From Halichondria panicea (lineage: Eukaryota; Porifera; Demospongiae; Suberitida; Halichondriidae), in contig NC_087393.1 in assembly GCF_963675165.1 (NCBI RefSeq), positions 3,787,502 to 3,851,501 of the forward strand: a stretch of 64,000 nt of DNA, in the 5' to 3' direction. Positions within the stretch are counted from its first letter, which is position 1. Every line of letters begins with the position of its first letter. Under the pieces are notes generated by a model. It did no database searches, was not told where the DNA came from, and saw only the letters and a program-made list of their open reading frames with translations. Positions 32,661-42,995 of the stretch are shown here, piece by piece. Position numbers and translations under genes: made by a program.

Positions 32661-33169
32661 CTAACTTTTTCAATAGTATACTTTCTAATGAGTTGTGTAA
32701 AATTATAAAATTATTTATTGTACATGTATGTCGTATGTCAAATCTTGTTGTGGACTTGTAAATGCTGTGAACATGATCTTGCATATGGATTTTACACTAA
32801 CACTACATTTTCTGTTCTGTGTAACATGATGCATGGCACAAAAGTGGTGTATCAACAAATTGCGTTCATAAACGTCCTTGCGTTTTTTGACTTGTTCCAA
32901 TCTTTGGAGAAAAACGATACAAGCAAAGTTGTACGTAGACACATCAAACACGCGAACTTTGTGAGTGTTGATCACGTACTTTGCAACAATAACATTTGCA
33001 AAAACCTAAACTGATCCTGGTACTGGTCATGTATGACACGTCCTTACTCATGCAGTAGTTAATAAAGGGTCAAATTTTTCACCAGCAAAATTAATGTTCT
33101 AGTAATCGTCTGCAGATGGCAGAACTGACTTAGTATAATTATAATGCATGGCATTGCACTGGTATACCG

Positions 33170-33380
33170 TATAGAGCAATTTTGTTTGAGGCACTTATAT
33201 TTCGAGAATGGCCTCTAAAAGCATTTTGTTCGTGGGTTGACTGGTTGACTGCTTACCGGAAGCCACGCTTTTAATTTTTGCACGTTGTAGCAGATAATTC
33301 TAATTAAAGAACAATTTTCGTGTAATTTAATTTCGTGTAGGATTGCTAATCCATGAAAACAGCGAAAATTTCGCGCTATA
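33170..33380. repeat. MITE family A copy, unit 1
   Basis: About 211 bp running from TATAGAGCAATTTTG to AAAATTTCGCGCTATA. Its inner core (TTGACTGCTTACCGGAAGCC) matches, inverted, the copy in the IFT70 intron at 21951-22190. Copies at the same place in units 2 and 3 were carried by the segmental duplication. Confidence 0.6.
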
Positions 33381-33654
33381 CGATTATGATGAGTAAAGAA
33401 GACAATGAATATTGACAAATTTGGTTATCTGCATAATATCTACATGTATATATTATACTCTAAAATAATATTGAAAGCACTTAAACATCCTATAACTTTT
33501 CTAAGTTATATTTCAGTTGCAACAATAGCAATCAACTATTCAGTATGTACATTCTTTACACTAAATAAGCAGCCCAAAATAAATTTGAATGCTTTTCTTT
33601 CAATGTAAACAGCGAAATGTTATGTATACAACATCACCTCTTCATGTCTTAATT

Positions 33655-33722
33655 GAATACTATTTAAGGAGTATAACTATAAGAAACCGTAAGACTAGGC
33701 AATACTTTAGCAGAAATATATT
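33655..33722 (+). promoter_or_regulatory. Putative core promoter of beta-helix gene 4
   Basis: A TATA-like TACTATTTAAGGAGTATA lies about 60 bp upstream of the start codon. It is kept at the equivalent place in units 2 (about 42930) and 3 (about 61548). Spacing fits a TATA element if the 5' leader is short. Conservation alone is weak support because the units are recent duplicates. Confidence 0.35.
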
Positions 33723-36700
33723 ATGATTTCGACAGCAATTTTCATCCTCAGCGCAACTGCGTTAGCTATAGTACTGCTTGCTCACGATTGTAATGGCAGT
33801 ATTTTGTACGTCAGACCAGACAATGGATCGAACACAACATGCCCAAGGAAACAATGCAAGACACTGGACCAATATGCAAATGTACATGTAAGTCATTTGA
33901 ACAATACACAGTTTATTTTTATGCCAGGATTGCACACTCTCAGTAAAAACTTTCGTATTGACTCTCTCATGAATATTGAACTCATTAGTATGAGCGATAG
34001 CAAAAATGAAACAGAAATTGCAGAAATTCAGTGTTATAAAGCAGCAGGATTTATTTTTAAGAATATAAACTTTCTCACTATCAAAAATCTGCAAATTTCC
34101 GCATGTGGTCAAATAATACCAGATAGTGTTTACAACAATTTAGAAAGCCCACTCTCCTTTCAAGCGGCAGTTGCTCTTAAAGATGTGGCTGCTCTAACAA
34201 TGCAATCGATAACCATTCGAGACAGTAATGGATACGGGATAGCTGCTGAGGGACTGTATGGATACTCAACAATGGAGGACTGCCTACTGGTGAGCAACAC
34301 GGGTGGCGAAAAATTCATAGGGGGTAATCTTGTACTGAAGTATGCAGATTGTCCTGTTATTGACACAAACGAGCAGGTTTATGTGGGAATTGTGAGATCT
34401 AAGTTCTTATATGGAAGTGCACATTATAGTAACGACAAACATGACCCACATATCGCACTTCAAACCAAAGCAACTGGCATATCTTTGCTCCTTTCCTGCA
34501 CAAATGTTATTATTAACATGTCAGAGGTGCAACTAAAGTACAACGAAGCATACAGCTTTTCCAGCAAAGGAGGAAACCTTTTCATTCTGCTCGGAAACAC
34601 CATACAATATACGAGCAATACGGTCATTGTGGAGAACAGTAACATTGACAATGGAACAGCGGTTAAGGGTGGAGGAGCATACGTTAGATTCAAGCAGCCT
34701 CCCCAAGAACCTGACAACATAACAGTTCCATGTGAAAACTTTGTTAGTTTTAAAAATGTTAGCTTTAATGGTAACAAAGGTAGATTTAAAGGAGGTGCTC
34801 TGTACATACTGTTCGAAACAGCAAGCATGTACAACTATTGTCCCAAGGGAACTGTTGAAATAGACAGCTGTTACTTTGTAGACAATATTTTAAATGCTTC
34901 CAAGGCAGACAGTGGCCTAGCTATCAACATCTATTGCTATTTGATCAACGGAGTGGAAGCAACATCTGTTCCCTTCAATATAGTGAGCATTACTCGAAGT
35001 CACTTTCTGGGAAACAAACTATTAACGCAGAAGGAAAATAGTTTCGATATAATTTCCGGAGGAGCCACTGTGTTCATTAGTAAACAGAGAAGACAAACAT
35101 TTATCAGTGACTCTAGCTTTGTAAACAACGGCAAAACAGCAATTTCGGCTTTCGGATCAAATATTGTGTTCAGTGGTATTGTGAACATAACAAATAATAC
35201 AGGCCTTGACGGTGGGGGCCTAGTTCTCTGTCAGTCCTCGTACATTTTGTTTGCCCCAAATACCACAGTGACGTTTGAAAATAACAGAGCCATTTTATCT
35301 GGAGGAGGCATATACGCAGAAGATCAGTGCTTACAATCTGAACCACTGTGTTTTTATCAAGTGCACAACAGTAACAAGTCGTTAACTAAACATCAAAGGA
35401 TCTCAATATTGGACACTATTCACGTGGTAATGATCAACAACACTGCTGGATACGCTGGAAGTCAGATATTCGGAGGGTTTATGGACAAATGCTATACAAC
35501 ATTTGGCAAGGACAATAAACTAGTATACAACAAGATTTTTAACGAAATTTCATGGCAAAGAAATGATTCTGATCTTTCCTACATCACTTCTTACCCAAAG
35601 CATATATGCTTCTGTGAAAACAAGCTACCTAACTGTAGCAAACACTACAAGAACATCAATATAACAATATACCCTGGTGAACCTTTTACAGTTAGTTTAG
35701 TAGGCGTCGGGCAATTCAACAACCCTGTTCCAGCAACAATCAAAGCAACCACCAGCCACTCAAGTGACAAGATGTACAGTCGTACAATAAAGGATGTCTG
35801 TACTTCTATGACATTTTTAGTAAAATCAGCACAACCGACTAGATTTGACAAACTTAGCATCACTGTCTCCTCTGACTTAGGTTACACAACAAGAAGCAGC
35901 CTACGATCGATCAACATTCACTATAGGTCTTGTCCTCTGGGAACGTACATAAACAACTCTGCCTGTGACTATGAAGACCCTCATTTCGAATACAGAGCTA
36001 ATAGCTCAACTATAAAAAAGAACGAAAATACATGGGTAGGATACTACAACGCTGCTGATCATTCCGACTCTGAAACCGTTAGTGGGTTCATACATTTCAA
36101 CTATTGTCCACTGTGGTACTGTAACAACAAAACAGTTATCAATGTTAATGAAACCTATTTTGATCAAAACTCTCAGTGTCATGAAAGGGAGGGCATTTTG
36201 TGTGGAGCGTGCTTAAAGCAACATAGTTTAGCTATTGCCTCTAGCAGGTGCCTTCGCTGTGACAACATCAGTCGATCGTACTTTCCTCTCCTAGCGCTAG
36301 CTACTCTGGCTATTACAGCTCTAGTACTACTCTTTATGCTGTGCTGTAATGTGACCATCACTGATGGCACAGTTAGTGGATTTCTATTCTACTCTAGTTT
36401 GTTCAACATCAACATAAAATTGTTTTTGAGAGTATCAAAACGATACGCATATCTTGCGGAATTTTTTGCATGGATGAATTTAGATATTGGTTTAACAACT
36501 TGCTTTTACGATGGGTTTGATGCATTTTGGCAGGCAATATTAAACTTTTTTATTCCTGTTTTCATTTGGTGCATTCTTGGACTTATCATTTTTGCAACAT
36601 CAAAGTCTAGCCGGATTACGGAGCTTGTTGGAGACAACCCTGTAAAAGTTCTAGCTACACTTGTTCTTATTTCTTACACAAAAATTCTTCAAACTGAAGT

Positions 36701-37706
36701 AGCTGTGTTTTCCTGTTCATCGATTGAATTTCGTACTAATTCTTCTAAAATCCTCAAGTACTACTGGCTCCCCGATGGTAATGTACCATGTTGGCAAGGG
36801 AAGCACCTAGCTCTGGTGGTGATTGGTGTTTTGTTTGGAATAGCTACTGTTCTGTACACTTTAATGCTCCTCTTTATTCAACCATTGCAAAGATATTCTC
36901 ATGTGAGGGGACTGAAATGGGTGGCCAAACTAAAGCCATTTTTTGACGCTTACACTAGCCCTCATGTGATCAAGCATCGCTATCGATTCTGGACTGGACT
37001 TTTACTCCTATGTAGAATGATTAACAGTATTTCGTTTGCTCTTTTTTCCCACCAAAACACATACAAACATTATGGAATTGAAGTCATACTCATTTGTTTC
37101 CTGATAACAAGCTTATTGGGGTGCTTCGGTGGAGTCTACAAAAATAAGTGGCTTTATGCTCTCAACTCTTCGTTCTACTTCAACCTCACTCTACTGTCTT
37201 TCGTAACATTTTATTCTCTAACCAAAAATTCTTCTTCTAAGAACAGTGCAAATATTATTCAAGAGATTGCCACCTCCATTTCACTAGGCATAGCCTTTGT
37301 GACGTTCCTGTTCATTCTTTCCTACCATGTGTACAAACGTCTGAAAAAGACCGGTCTGCTCGCTCGCTGTGCGGGAAGAATCCAGGGGACTCGATGTTGG
37401 AGATCAGCTGTCGGATATTGGAACAGAGGCAGGATACAATACGTAAGGCTGCCCCAAGAAGACCCTCAGGATCGAGAGGTGGACGATGATTTCAATGGAG
37501 AGAGAAGGCTCGATGACGATTGTCAGTGGGAGAGAGAACTACATGTAGATGTACAAGACAGAGAGCTCAATGGAGATCGCCATGATGACAGACAGCTTGC
37601 AAGAGTTTGTGATGACAATTGGGAGAACGGAGAGAGCAATAAGGAGCCAAATGCAGAAGAGCCATTCGATAAAGGTATTGTAGGACCTAGCGAAGACACA
37701 TACTAA
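33723..37706 (+). CDS. Beta-helix ectodomain polytopic membrane protein, unit 1
   Basis: Intronless 1327-aa member of the same family as the genes at 1260, 9895 and 14566, but a distinct subgroup. Signal peptide ~1-25 (ILSATALAIVLLAHDCNG). The beta-helix-like ectodomain spans ~60-600 (GGGLVLCQSSYILF, SGGGIYAEDQC). The shared module has PLCFYQVH and YPGEPFTVSLVGVGQFN. The Cys segment is CHEREGILCGACLKQHSLA (~820-840). About eight membrane helices start at ~852, with the loop KPFFDAYTSPHVIKHRYRF near 1069. Unlike members 1-3, the cytosolic tail is long and highly charged, with repeated Asp/Glu/Arg runs such as DRELNGDRHDDRQL, and lacks the dileucine ending. Unit 2 is near-identical. Confidence 0.87.
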   Translation: MISTAIFILSATALAIVLLAHDCNGSILYVRPDNGSNTTCPRKQCKTLDQYANVHVSHLNNTQFIFMPGLHTLSKNFRIDSLMNIELISMSDSKNETEIAEIQCYKAAGFIFKNINFLTIKNLQISACGQIIPDSVYNNLESPLSFQAAVALKDVAALTMQSITIRDSNGYGIAAEGLYGYSTMEDCLLVSNTGGEKFIGGNLVLKYADCPVIDTNEQVYVGIVRSKFLYGSAHYSNDKHDPHIALQTKATGISLLLSCTNVIINMSEVQLKYNEAYSFSSKGGNLFILLGNTIQYTSNTVIVENSNIDNGTAVKGGGAYVRFKQPPQEPDNITVPCENFVSFKNVSFNGNKGRFKGGALYILFETASMYNYCPKGTVEIDSCYFVDNILNASKADSGLAINIYCYLINGVEATSVPFNIVSITRSHFLGNKLLTQKENSFDIISGGATVFISKQRRQTFISDSSFVNNGKTAISAFGSNIVFSGIVNITNNTGLDGGGLVLCQSSYILFAPNTTVTFENNRAILSGGGIYAEDQCLQSEPLCFYQVHNSNKSLTKHQRISILDTIHVVMINNTAGYAGSQIFGGFMDKCYTTFGKDNKLVYNKIFNEISWQRNDSDLSYITSYPKHICFCENKLPNCSKHYKNINITIYPGEPFTVSLVGVGQFNNPVPATIKATTSHSSDKMYSRTIKDVCTSMTFLVKSAQPTRFDKLSITVSSDLGYTTRSSLRSINIHYRSCPLGTYINNSACDYEDPHFEYRANSSTIKKNENTWVGYYNAADHSDSETVSGFIHFNYCPLWYCNNKTVINVNETYFDQNSQCHEREGILCGACLKQHSLAIASSRCLRCDNISRSYFPLLALATLAITALVLLFMLCCNVTITDGTVSGFLFYSSLFNINIKLFLRVSKRYAYLAEFFAWMNLDIGLTTCFYDGFDAFWQAILNFFIPVFIWCILGLIIFATSKSSRITELVGDNPVKVLATLVLISYTKILQTEVAVFSCSSIEFRTNSSKILKYYWLPDGNVPCWQGKHLALVVIGVLFGIATVLYTLMLLFIQPLQRYSHVRGLKWVAKLKPFFDAYTSPHVIKHRYRFWTGLLLLCRMINSISFALFSHQNTYKHYGIEVILICFLITSLLGCFGGVYKNKWLYALNSSFYFNLTLLSFVTFYSLTKNSSSKNSANIIQEIATSISLGIAFVTFLFILSYHVYKRLKKTGLLARCAGRIQGTRCWRSAVGYWNRGRIQYVRLPQEDPQDREVDDDFNGERRLDDDCQWERELHVDVQDRELNGDRHDDRQLARVCDDNWENGESNKEPNAEEPFDKGIVGPSEDTY

Positions 37707-38086
37707 AACTAAATAACTGTTGTTGTTACATGCAGTAACTGTGTATCTTTCTAGCTAGAACACAATCACATGACATAATTATTGTGCATACAAATAGTAT
37801 ATAACATTCACACACATGCAGTTATGCCAGGCTTTGGTTCGTTTATAATAATGTGTACTAACTTTTTGAGATATTATGATGATTTTATAGTCATAAGCAC
37901 AAACAACAAGCGTAAACAAAGCAAGACAAGACAACGTTTGACTAAATCTGCTGTTGAGCACGTGCAATGACAAGCTGTAACAGTCTATTCTTGGGGAGAG
38001 TAGAAGCTAACCCGGAAACGTCATCTGCACATATGAAACACACCAGATTACTACACTGTTATGTGTGCCATTGTGTGTACTGTATG

Positions 38087-38264
38087 TATAGCGGGTAATT
38101 TCGAGGGTGGTGTAAAAACTTTGCGGATTTAATTTTCGTGGACTAATACCTTTTCGCACATGCATGCACGTGATATTAAAATTCGTGGGTGAAAAAATGT
38201 TTGCGATACATGCTTAATCAGCGAAAAACGCAAAAGTTTATACCCTCAAAATATACTCGCTACA
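38087..38264. repeat. MITE family B copy, unit 1
   Basis: Bounded by TATAGCGGGTAATTTCGAGG at the left and the inverted TACCCTCAAAATATACTCGC at the right. It lies in the last INTS15 intron. Its unit 2 counterpart is at 47365-47520, where the inverted ends match better (ACCCGCTATA). Confidence 0.6.
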
Positions 38265-40648
38265 CGGGAATATACAGTGTACACTATAGTACACAAGTGA
38301 AAAATGCAATATACATAATTATTAAGATAACACTTCATTTGTAGACACAAGTAATCTGCACAAATCATATCCATAAAATAATTCTAGAGATGGATGTACA
38401 GTTACACTGCATGTATAGTACATGTACATGTATACTGTAGGGGCATTATTTTCCTGCTTAGGCAAGCATATTATACAAACATAAATTTGGGTACGTTTAT
38501 GTATGTTTCATGAATGATTACAGAGCTACAATGTAGTAACGGAAAGAGGCTTACATCAAAAACCATAAGGTACAGTAATTACAATAAGTGCTAACCTCCC
38601 TAATCAACACACAAACACTCACCTGGTCTCAGGTTGAGCAGCCCAGAGGATAGAGATATCTGCAGCAGCTGTGCCAGCCTCTCCACACACTCTTCCATCT
38701 TCTCTGCCATCTCTTCCTCACCACGTTGCTTCCTGTGACTGTAATACCCAAGCAGGTTAGCAATCAGCATGGCCATTTCCTTTCCTGACATCTGGCAAGT
38801 TACCGGCTTTGAGAGTGAGAGAATACTTGAAAGTAGATCAGCATGTAATGACGTCAATATCATTTGCATGTCTTTATCGTCCAATGACTTTGAACTTGAG
38901 GTATCCATAGGTTCATCTCTTGAGTCTTTGCTGTAATTGGATCTAGATTTGGTCTTCTTAGCGATAGTCGGATAGTTTGGACAAAGAGGTGCCAAAACAC
39001 ACCACTGCATTAGTCCAGGTAGCAAACATTGTAGTACAGGCTTTGGGAATTCGGAATCAAAATTGATGGAATTGGAATGTACTAGTGGAAGTTCGGAAAT
39101 CTCCTTGTTGAGAAGAGGAGGCGGAGAGAGTAAGTTTGGATACGTTGATAGCCAATGGTAAACAATTTGAAGAATTCTGATTGGTGGATTAGGCTGTGAC
39201 GAATCCATGGTTGTTTTAGTGACTGCATAATTATACAGAAAGAAGAATTGTAATCTTGTAATCATGCATCCATATACATCTAGTGATATCATAATGGCTA
39301 TAGTGTACTGTAAATGTTCCAGTAGTTTACAGCCTGTTTGCAGGGAGGGTGCCACAAGCAGGTGAAAAGCTACCGGAAGTTTCTCTGCCCCTCTTCCAAA
39401 ACTCAGAGTCACAACCACACGCAATAGTACATGAATGTAATCGACAGTGAGCATAATACTAGGGGACACACCCACAATCATTGCTACTTAATTTGCTACC
39501 CAGCATTTCTTGCCATTTGGTGCAATCTAGCACAATACATGTAGTGCTATAAACATCCTACATGTATGATAATATTATGTAGCAAGTAGAATTTACTATA
39601 AAGCAATAATACATGCACGTACCACTGTAGAAGGAATGCAAGGATGTGAATGAGAGGGCCAGCTGCTGGGCAAAGTGCGGAGAGGTGGTGGGCAGTTGCA
39701 GTAATGGACCATATGCATCTGGGAGGAGTACGCAGAAATCATGGTAGAGAGTTTTCACAAGAGCAGCAGCCTCAGTGGGATGAAACTATAGTGGAAAAAG
39801 TGCATGCAATATTTGTACATATAGGACCTACATGTACATGTAACCAGTAAGTAAACTTAAAGAAGTAAGGTGTACATGTAGGGGTTTCTACAAGTAATTC
39901 ACATGCCACAACTACAGGAAATATACAGGTAGATAACCCCTTGCATTACATTGCATATGCATTGTAACAGCACATCACCTACCCAACTGGAAAACGGCTT
40001 AGGTTCAAGTGGGTACTACCCTTAAAACAAACAGCAGAGTGAGACTAGAGGCTCTGTGCGTACCCTCATCCAGATAGCAGTGCAGTTAGTTGAGGAAGTT
40101 GGGGCACTCTGCACTTGTGGCAAAGGACACCAGCCAAATTTGCCATTTGTGGGTGTGTCCTGCAGAGGAGGGTTGGGTATCAAACAACGCTCATGAATAC
40201 ATCACATAATTACAATGTATGTTGTGACAATAATAGAGTACACGACATGTACAGTAAAGTTGCTGAGCTGAAAACTCGGAGATATTTTTTACTTACAGTG
40301 CTGATCTTGAGGCTGCAAATATGGCGTCAAATATACAGTAGGACAACTCCATGCTCTGCTGGTTCTCTAACTGTCCGTGTATAGACAGCAACAACTGGAC
40401 CTCGTTAAAAGGCGGGAGGACAGGGGCACCCCCAGGGAAGATACTTGTAGCTCTTGGCTCAAACACAACAAAAAGGTCGACAAGTGTTTGAAGGTTGTCT
40501 CTGGTCAGCTGAGAGGGAGTGTCAGTGCTGGCTAGACAGGTGTTGAAATAACTGCGTGTGTACATGTGGAATTGGGTGTACATTTGTACTACATGTATAA
40601 ATTCTAAAGGGGGGAAATACGAGCACTGATACAGTGTATTTGTACACG

Positions 40649-40692
<44 letters not shown>
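40649..40692. repeat. (CA)n microsatellite in an INTS15 intron
   Basis: About 44 bp of CA dinucleotide repeats directly beside the splice donor of the truncated first INTS15 exon. The copy at about 60391-60412 is much shorter. Confidence 0.85.
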
Positions 40693-40695
<3 letters not shown>

Positions 40696-40750
40696 CTGTA
40701 GCAGTCTCAGCACAATATTGCAGGATGCCGGGAAATCGAGACTGGAGATA

Positions 40751-41965
40751 TGCTAATAATATGGATGCCCAACGAGAGAGGAGCTAGAAATACGTTCCCT
40801 GACGAGCCACTAGACTTTATTGTACTGGATTGCTTGGTATGTGCACGACAGGTTTAGTTCAGGAATTTGACCAAATACGTGAAAATATGGTTTCCAAATA
40901 TTAAGGGGATGATTAACATTGGACACTTGCGTCTGCCAATGGGGGACCTGGTATTCTCCCCAGAAAAATCTTTGAACGAATATGATTTTCAAATGGTTGT
41001 GGTAAACTTCATACTTCATACCATAGTCCAACAACTATTTTTGGTTATCCAACTTTAATACCAATGTGTGCTTATCGTATACCGTAGTCCTAGAAATTTT
41101 TGCTAGCATAAAATACTTGCATTTAGGCCAATTCTACAAAAAAGCTATACAATTAATTTATTTCCTTGCCACGATTGTATAGGCCTAGAATAAAAGCCTA
41201 ACTGTGCGATACAAATGTACGTGATAGATAGGCACTTGCATAAATGCATTAGTTTGTATCACATATACATTTCTAGCACACTACCGTAGGGATGGTTGGG
41301 CGATGGTGTAGGGCTAAGGTTTGCAGCGACATCGAAGTTACCACAACCATTTTTTTCATTCCAGCTGCAAGCCAGCTGCAAGCTAAGTGTATAAATATTG
41401 TACATTATAGATAAGGTCTTTTCCTAATTTCTATACATTTTCTCTCAAGTATCAAAACAGCCCAGTTAAGCGTGTGAACCTTCGACCCCAAAGTCGCTAA
41501 TGTTAAGGGGATGCAAAGTACCAAATTTACCTATTCCAAATGGGTAACAGAACATTTCAAGCTAAAATAAACCCTGCAAAAACCCCACCCCATAAGCAGT
41601 TTGTGTAGTGTGTAACATAGATTATGTGTGACCGGAATGTGTGTATGTACCAGCCATTGAACAAACAATCATCCATAGTGACCGTCCATTTATATATACT
41701 AGCACTAGCATTGTGTGTACAGTATCATTGTGTCTGGAACTGTATCATTTCCCCTCTCACTCAGGAAGGAAAGGTAGCCATAAAGAGTGTGGCTAATCTC
41801 CTACTGTGTATATACGCCAGTGGAAATGTTGGTCTAGGACTGCTTAAGGCAAAGGTAATAATGACATCATCACTGTGGTTGCATGTTTTACTCGTTATTA
41901 TTGTCCAGGCGGATGCTCTCTCCAAACATCTTGAAGCACCTCTGCTGCAAATATCTACTACATAG
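40751..41965 (+). pseudogene. Truncated LAMTOR2 copy, unit 2
   Basis: Sequence matching LAMTOR2 starts abruptly in the middle of exon 2 (from the codons for AANIWM onward) and continues through intron 2, exon 3 (41765-41854), the 54-nt intron and exon 4 (41909-41965). Exon 1, the promoter and the first half of exon 2 are missing. It marks the left edge of duplication unit 2, fused directly to the INTS15 5' remnant. Confidence 0.85.
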
Positions 41966-42483
41966 CTAACTTTTTCAATAGTATACTTTCTAATGAGTTG
42001 TGTAAAATTATAAAATTATTTATTGTACATGTAATGTCGTATGTCAAATCTTGTTGTGGACTTGTAAATGCTGTGAACATGATCTTGCACAATTAAGAAC
42101 ACTTACATTTTCTGTTCTGTGTAACATGATGCATGGCACAAAAGTGGCATATCGACAAATTGCGTTCATGAACGTCCTTGCGTTTTTCGACTTGTTCTAT
42201 ATAATCTTTGGAGAAAAACGATATAAGCGAAGTTGTACGTAGACACATCAAACATAATTATGCGAACTTTGTGAGTGTTGATCACGTACTTTGCAACAAT
42301 AACATTGCAAAAACTTAAACTGATCCTGGTACTGGTCATGTATGACACGTCCTTACTCATGCAGCAGAGCTCATGCAGTAGTTAAATCGCAAATAAAGGG
42401 TCAAATTTTTCACCAGCAAAATTAATGTTCTAGTAATCGTCTGCAGATGGCAGAATAATGCATGGCATTGCACTGGTATACTG

Positions 42484-42687
42484 TATAGAGCAATTTTTTT
42501 CGAGGCACTTATATTTCGTAGAATGGCCTCTAAAGGCATTTTGTTCGTGGGTTGACTGGTTGACTGCTTACCGGAAGCCACACTTTTAATTTTTGCACGT
42601 TGTAGCAGATAATTCTAATTAAAAAACAATTTTCAATTTTCGTGTAGGATTGGTAACCCGTGAAAACAGCGAACATTTCGCGTTATA
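42484..42687. repeat. MITE family A copy, unit 2
   Basis: Duplicate of the element at 33170-33380, carried by the segmental duplication; ends TATAGAGC and GCGTTATA. Confidence 0.55.
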
Positions 42688-42995
42688 CAATTATTGTAAA
42701 GATGACGATGAATATTGACAACTTTGTATAATAGAGTGTAATTATAGAGAGTAAGATATGCTGTTTGTTTTCATAATTATTTTAGTTGCAACAATAGCAA
42801 TCAACTATAAAGAAATGCAGTATGTACGATAGTTTTTTTTACGCTAATTAAGTAAATTTGAATGCTTGTCTTTCAATGTAAACAGCGAAATGTTACGTAT
42901 ACAACACCACCTCTTCATGTCTTAATTGAATACTATTTAAGGAGTATAATTATAAGAAACTGTAAGACTACCCAATACTTTAGCAGAAATATATT

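Larger units (their letters stand above)
32661..33722. other. Intergenic, start of duplicated unit spacer
   Basis: No gene recognised in this AT-rich spacer; the short frames present do not recur intact in the duplicated copies. It contains one MITE family A element and, near its right end, the promoter-proximal sequence of the next gene. The spacer is repeated in units 2 and 3. Confidence 0.5.
37942..40735 (-). pseudogene. INTS15: INTS15 (C7orf26) copy 1, 5'-truncated and frameshifted
   Basis: INTS15 is a subunit of the Integrator complex that processes snRNAs and attenuates transcription. Exons in minus order: partial first exon about 40735-40693 (SCNIVLRLLQ), 40551-40297 (LVDLFVVFEP, PPFNEVQLLLSIHGQLENQ, LSYCIFDAIFAAS), 40159-40064 (CRVPQLPQLTALLSG then AIWMR), 39785-39623 (LVKTLYHDFCVLLPDAYG), 39222-38623 (LLPGLMQWCVLAP, ERLAQLLQISLSSGLL), 38006-37942 (LPKNRLLQLVIARAQQQI). 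The first exon meets the LAMTOR2 duplication junction and has no start codon. The 96-nt third exon enters in one frame and leaves in another, implying a 1-nt lesion shared with copy 2. Splice sites are otherwise intact. Confidence 0.75.

Noticed and set aside
40522-40713. Cys-Val repeat protein
   Set aside because: Translation of the (CA)n microsatellite in an intron.
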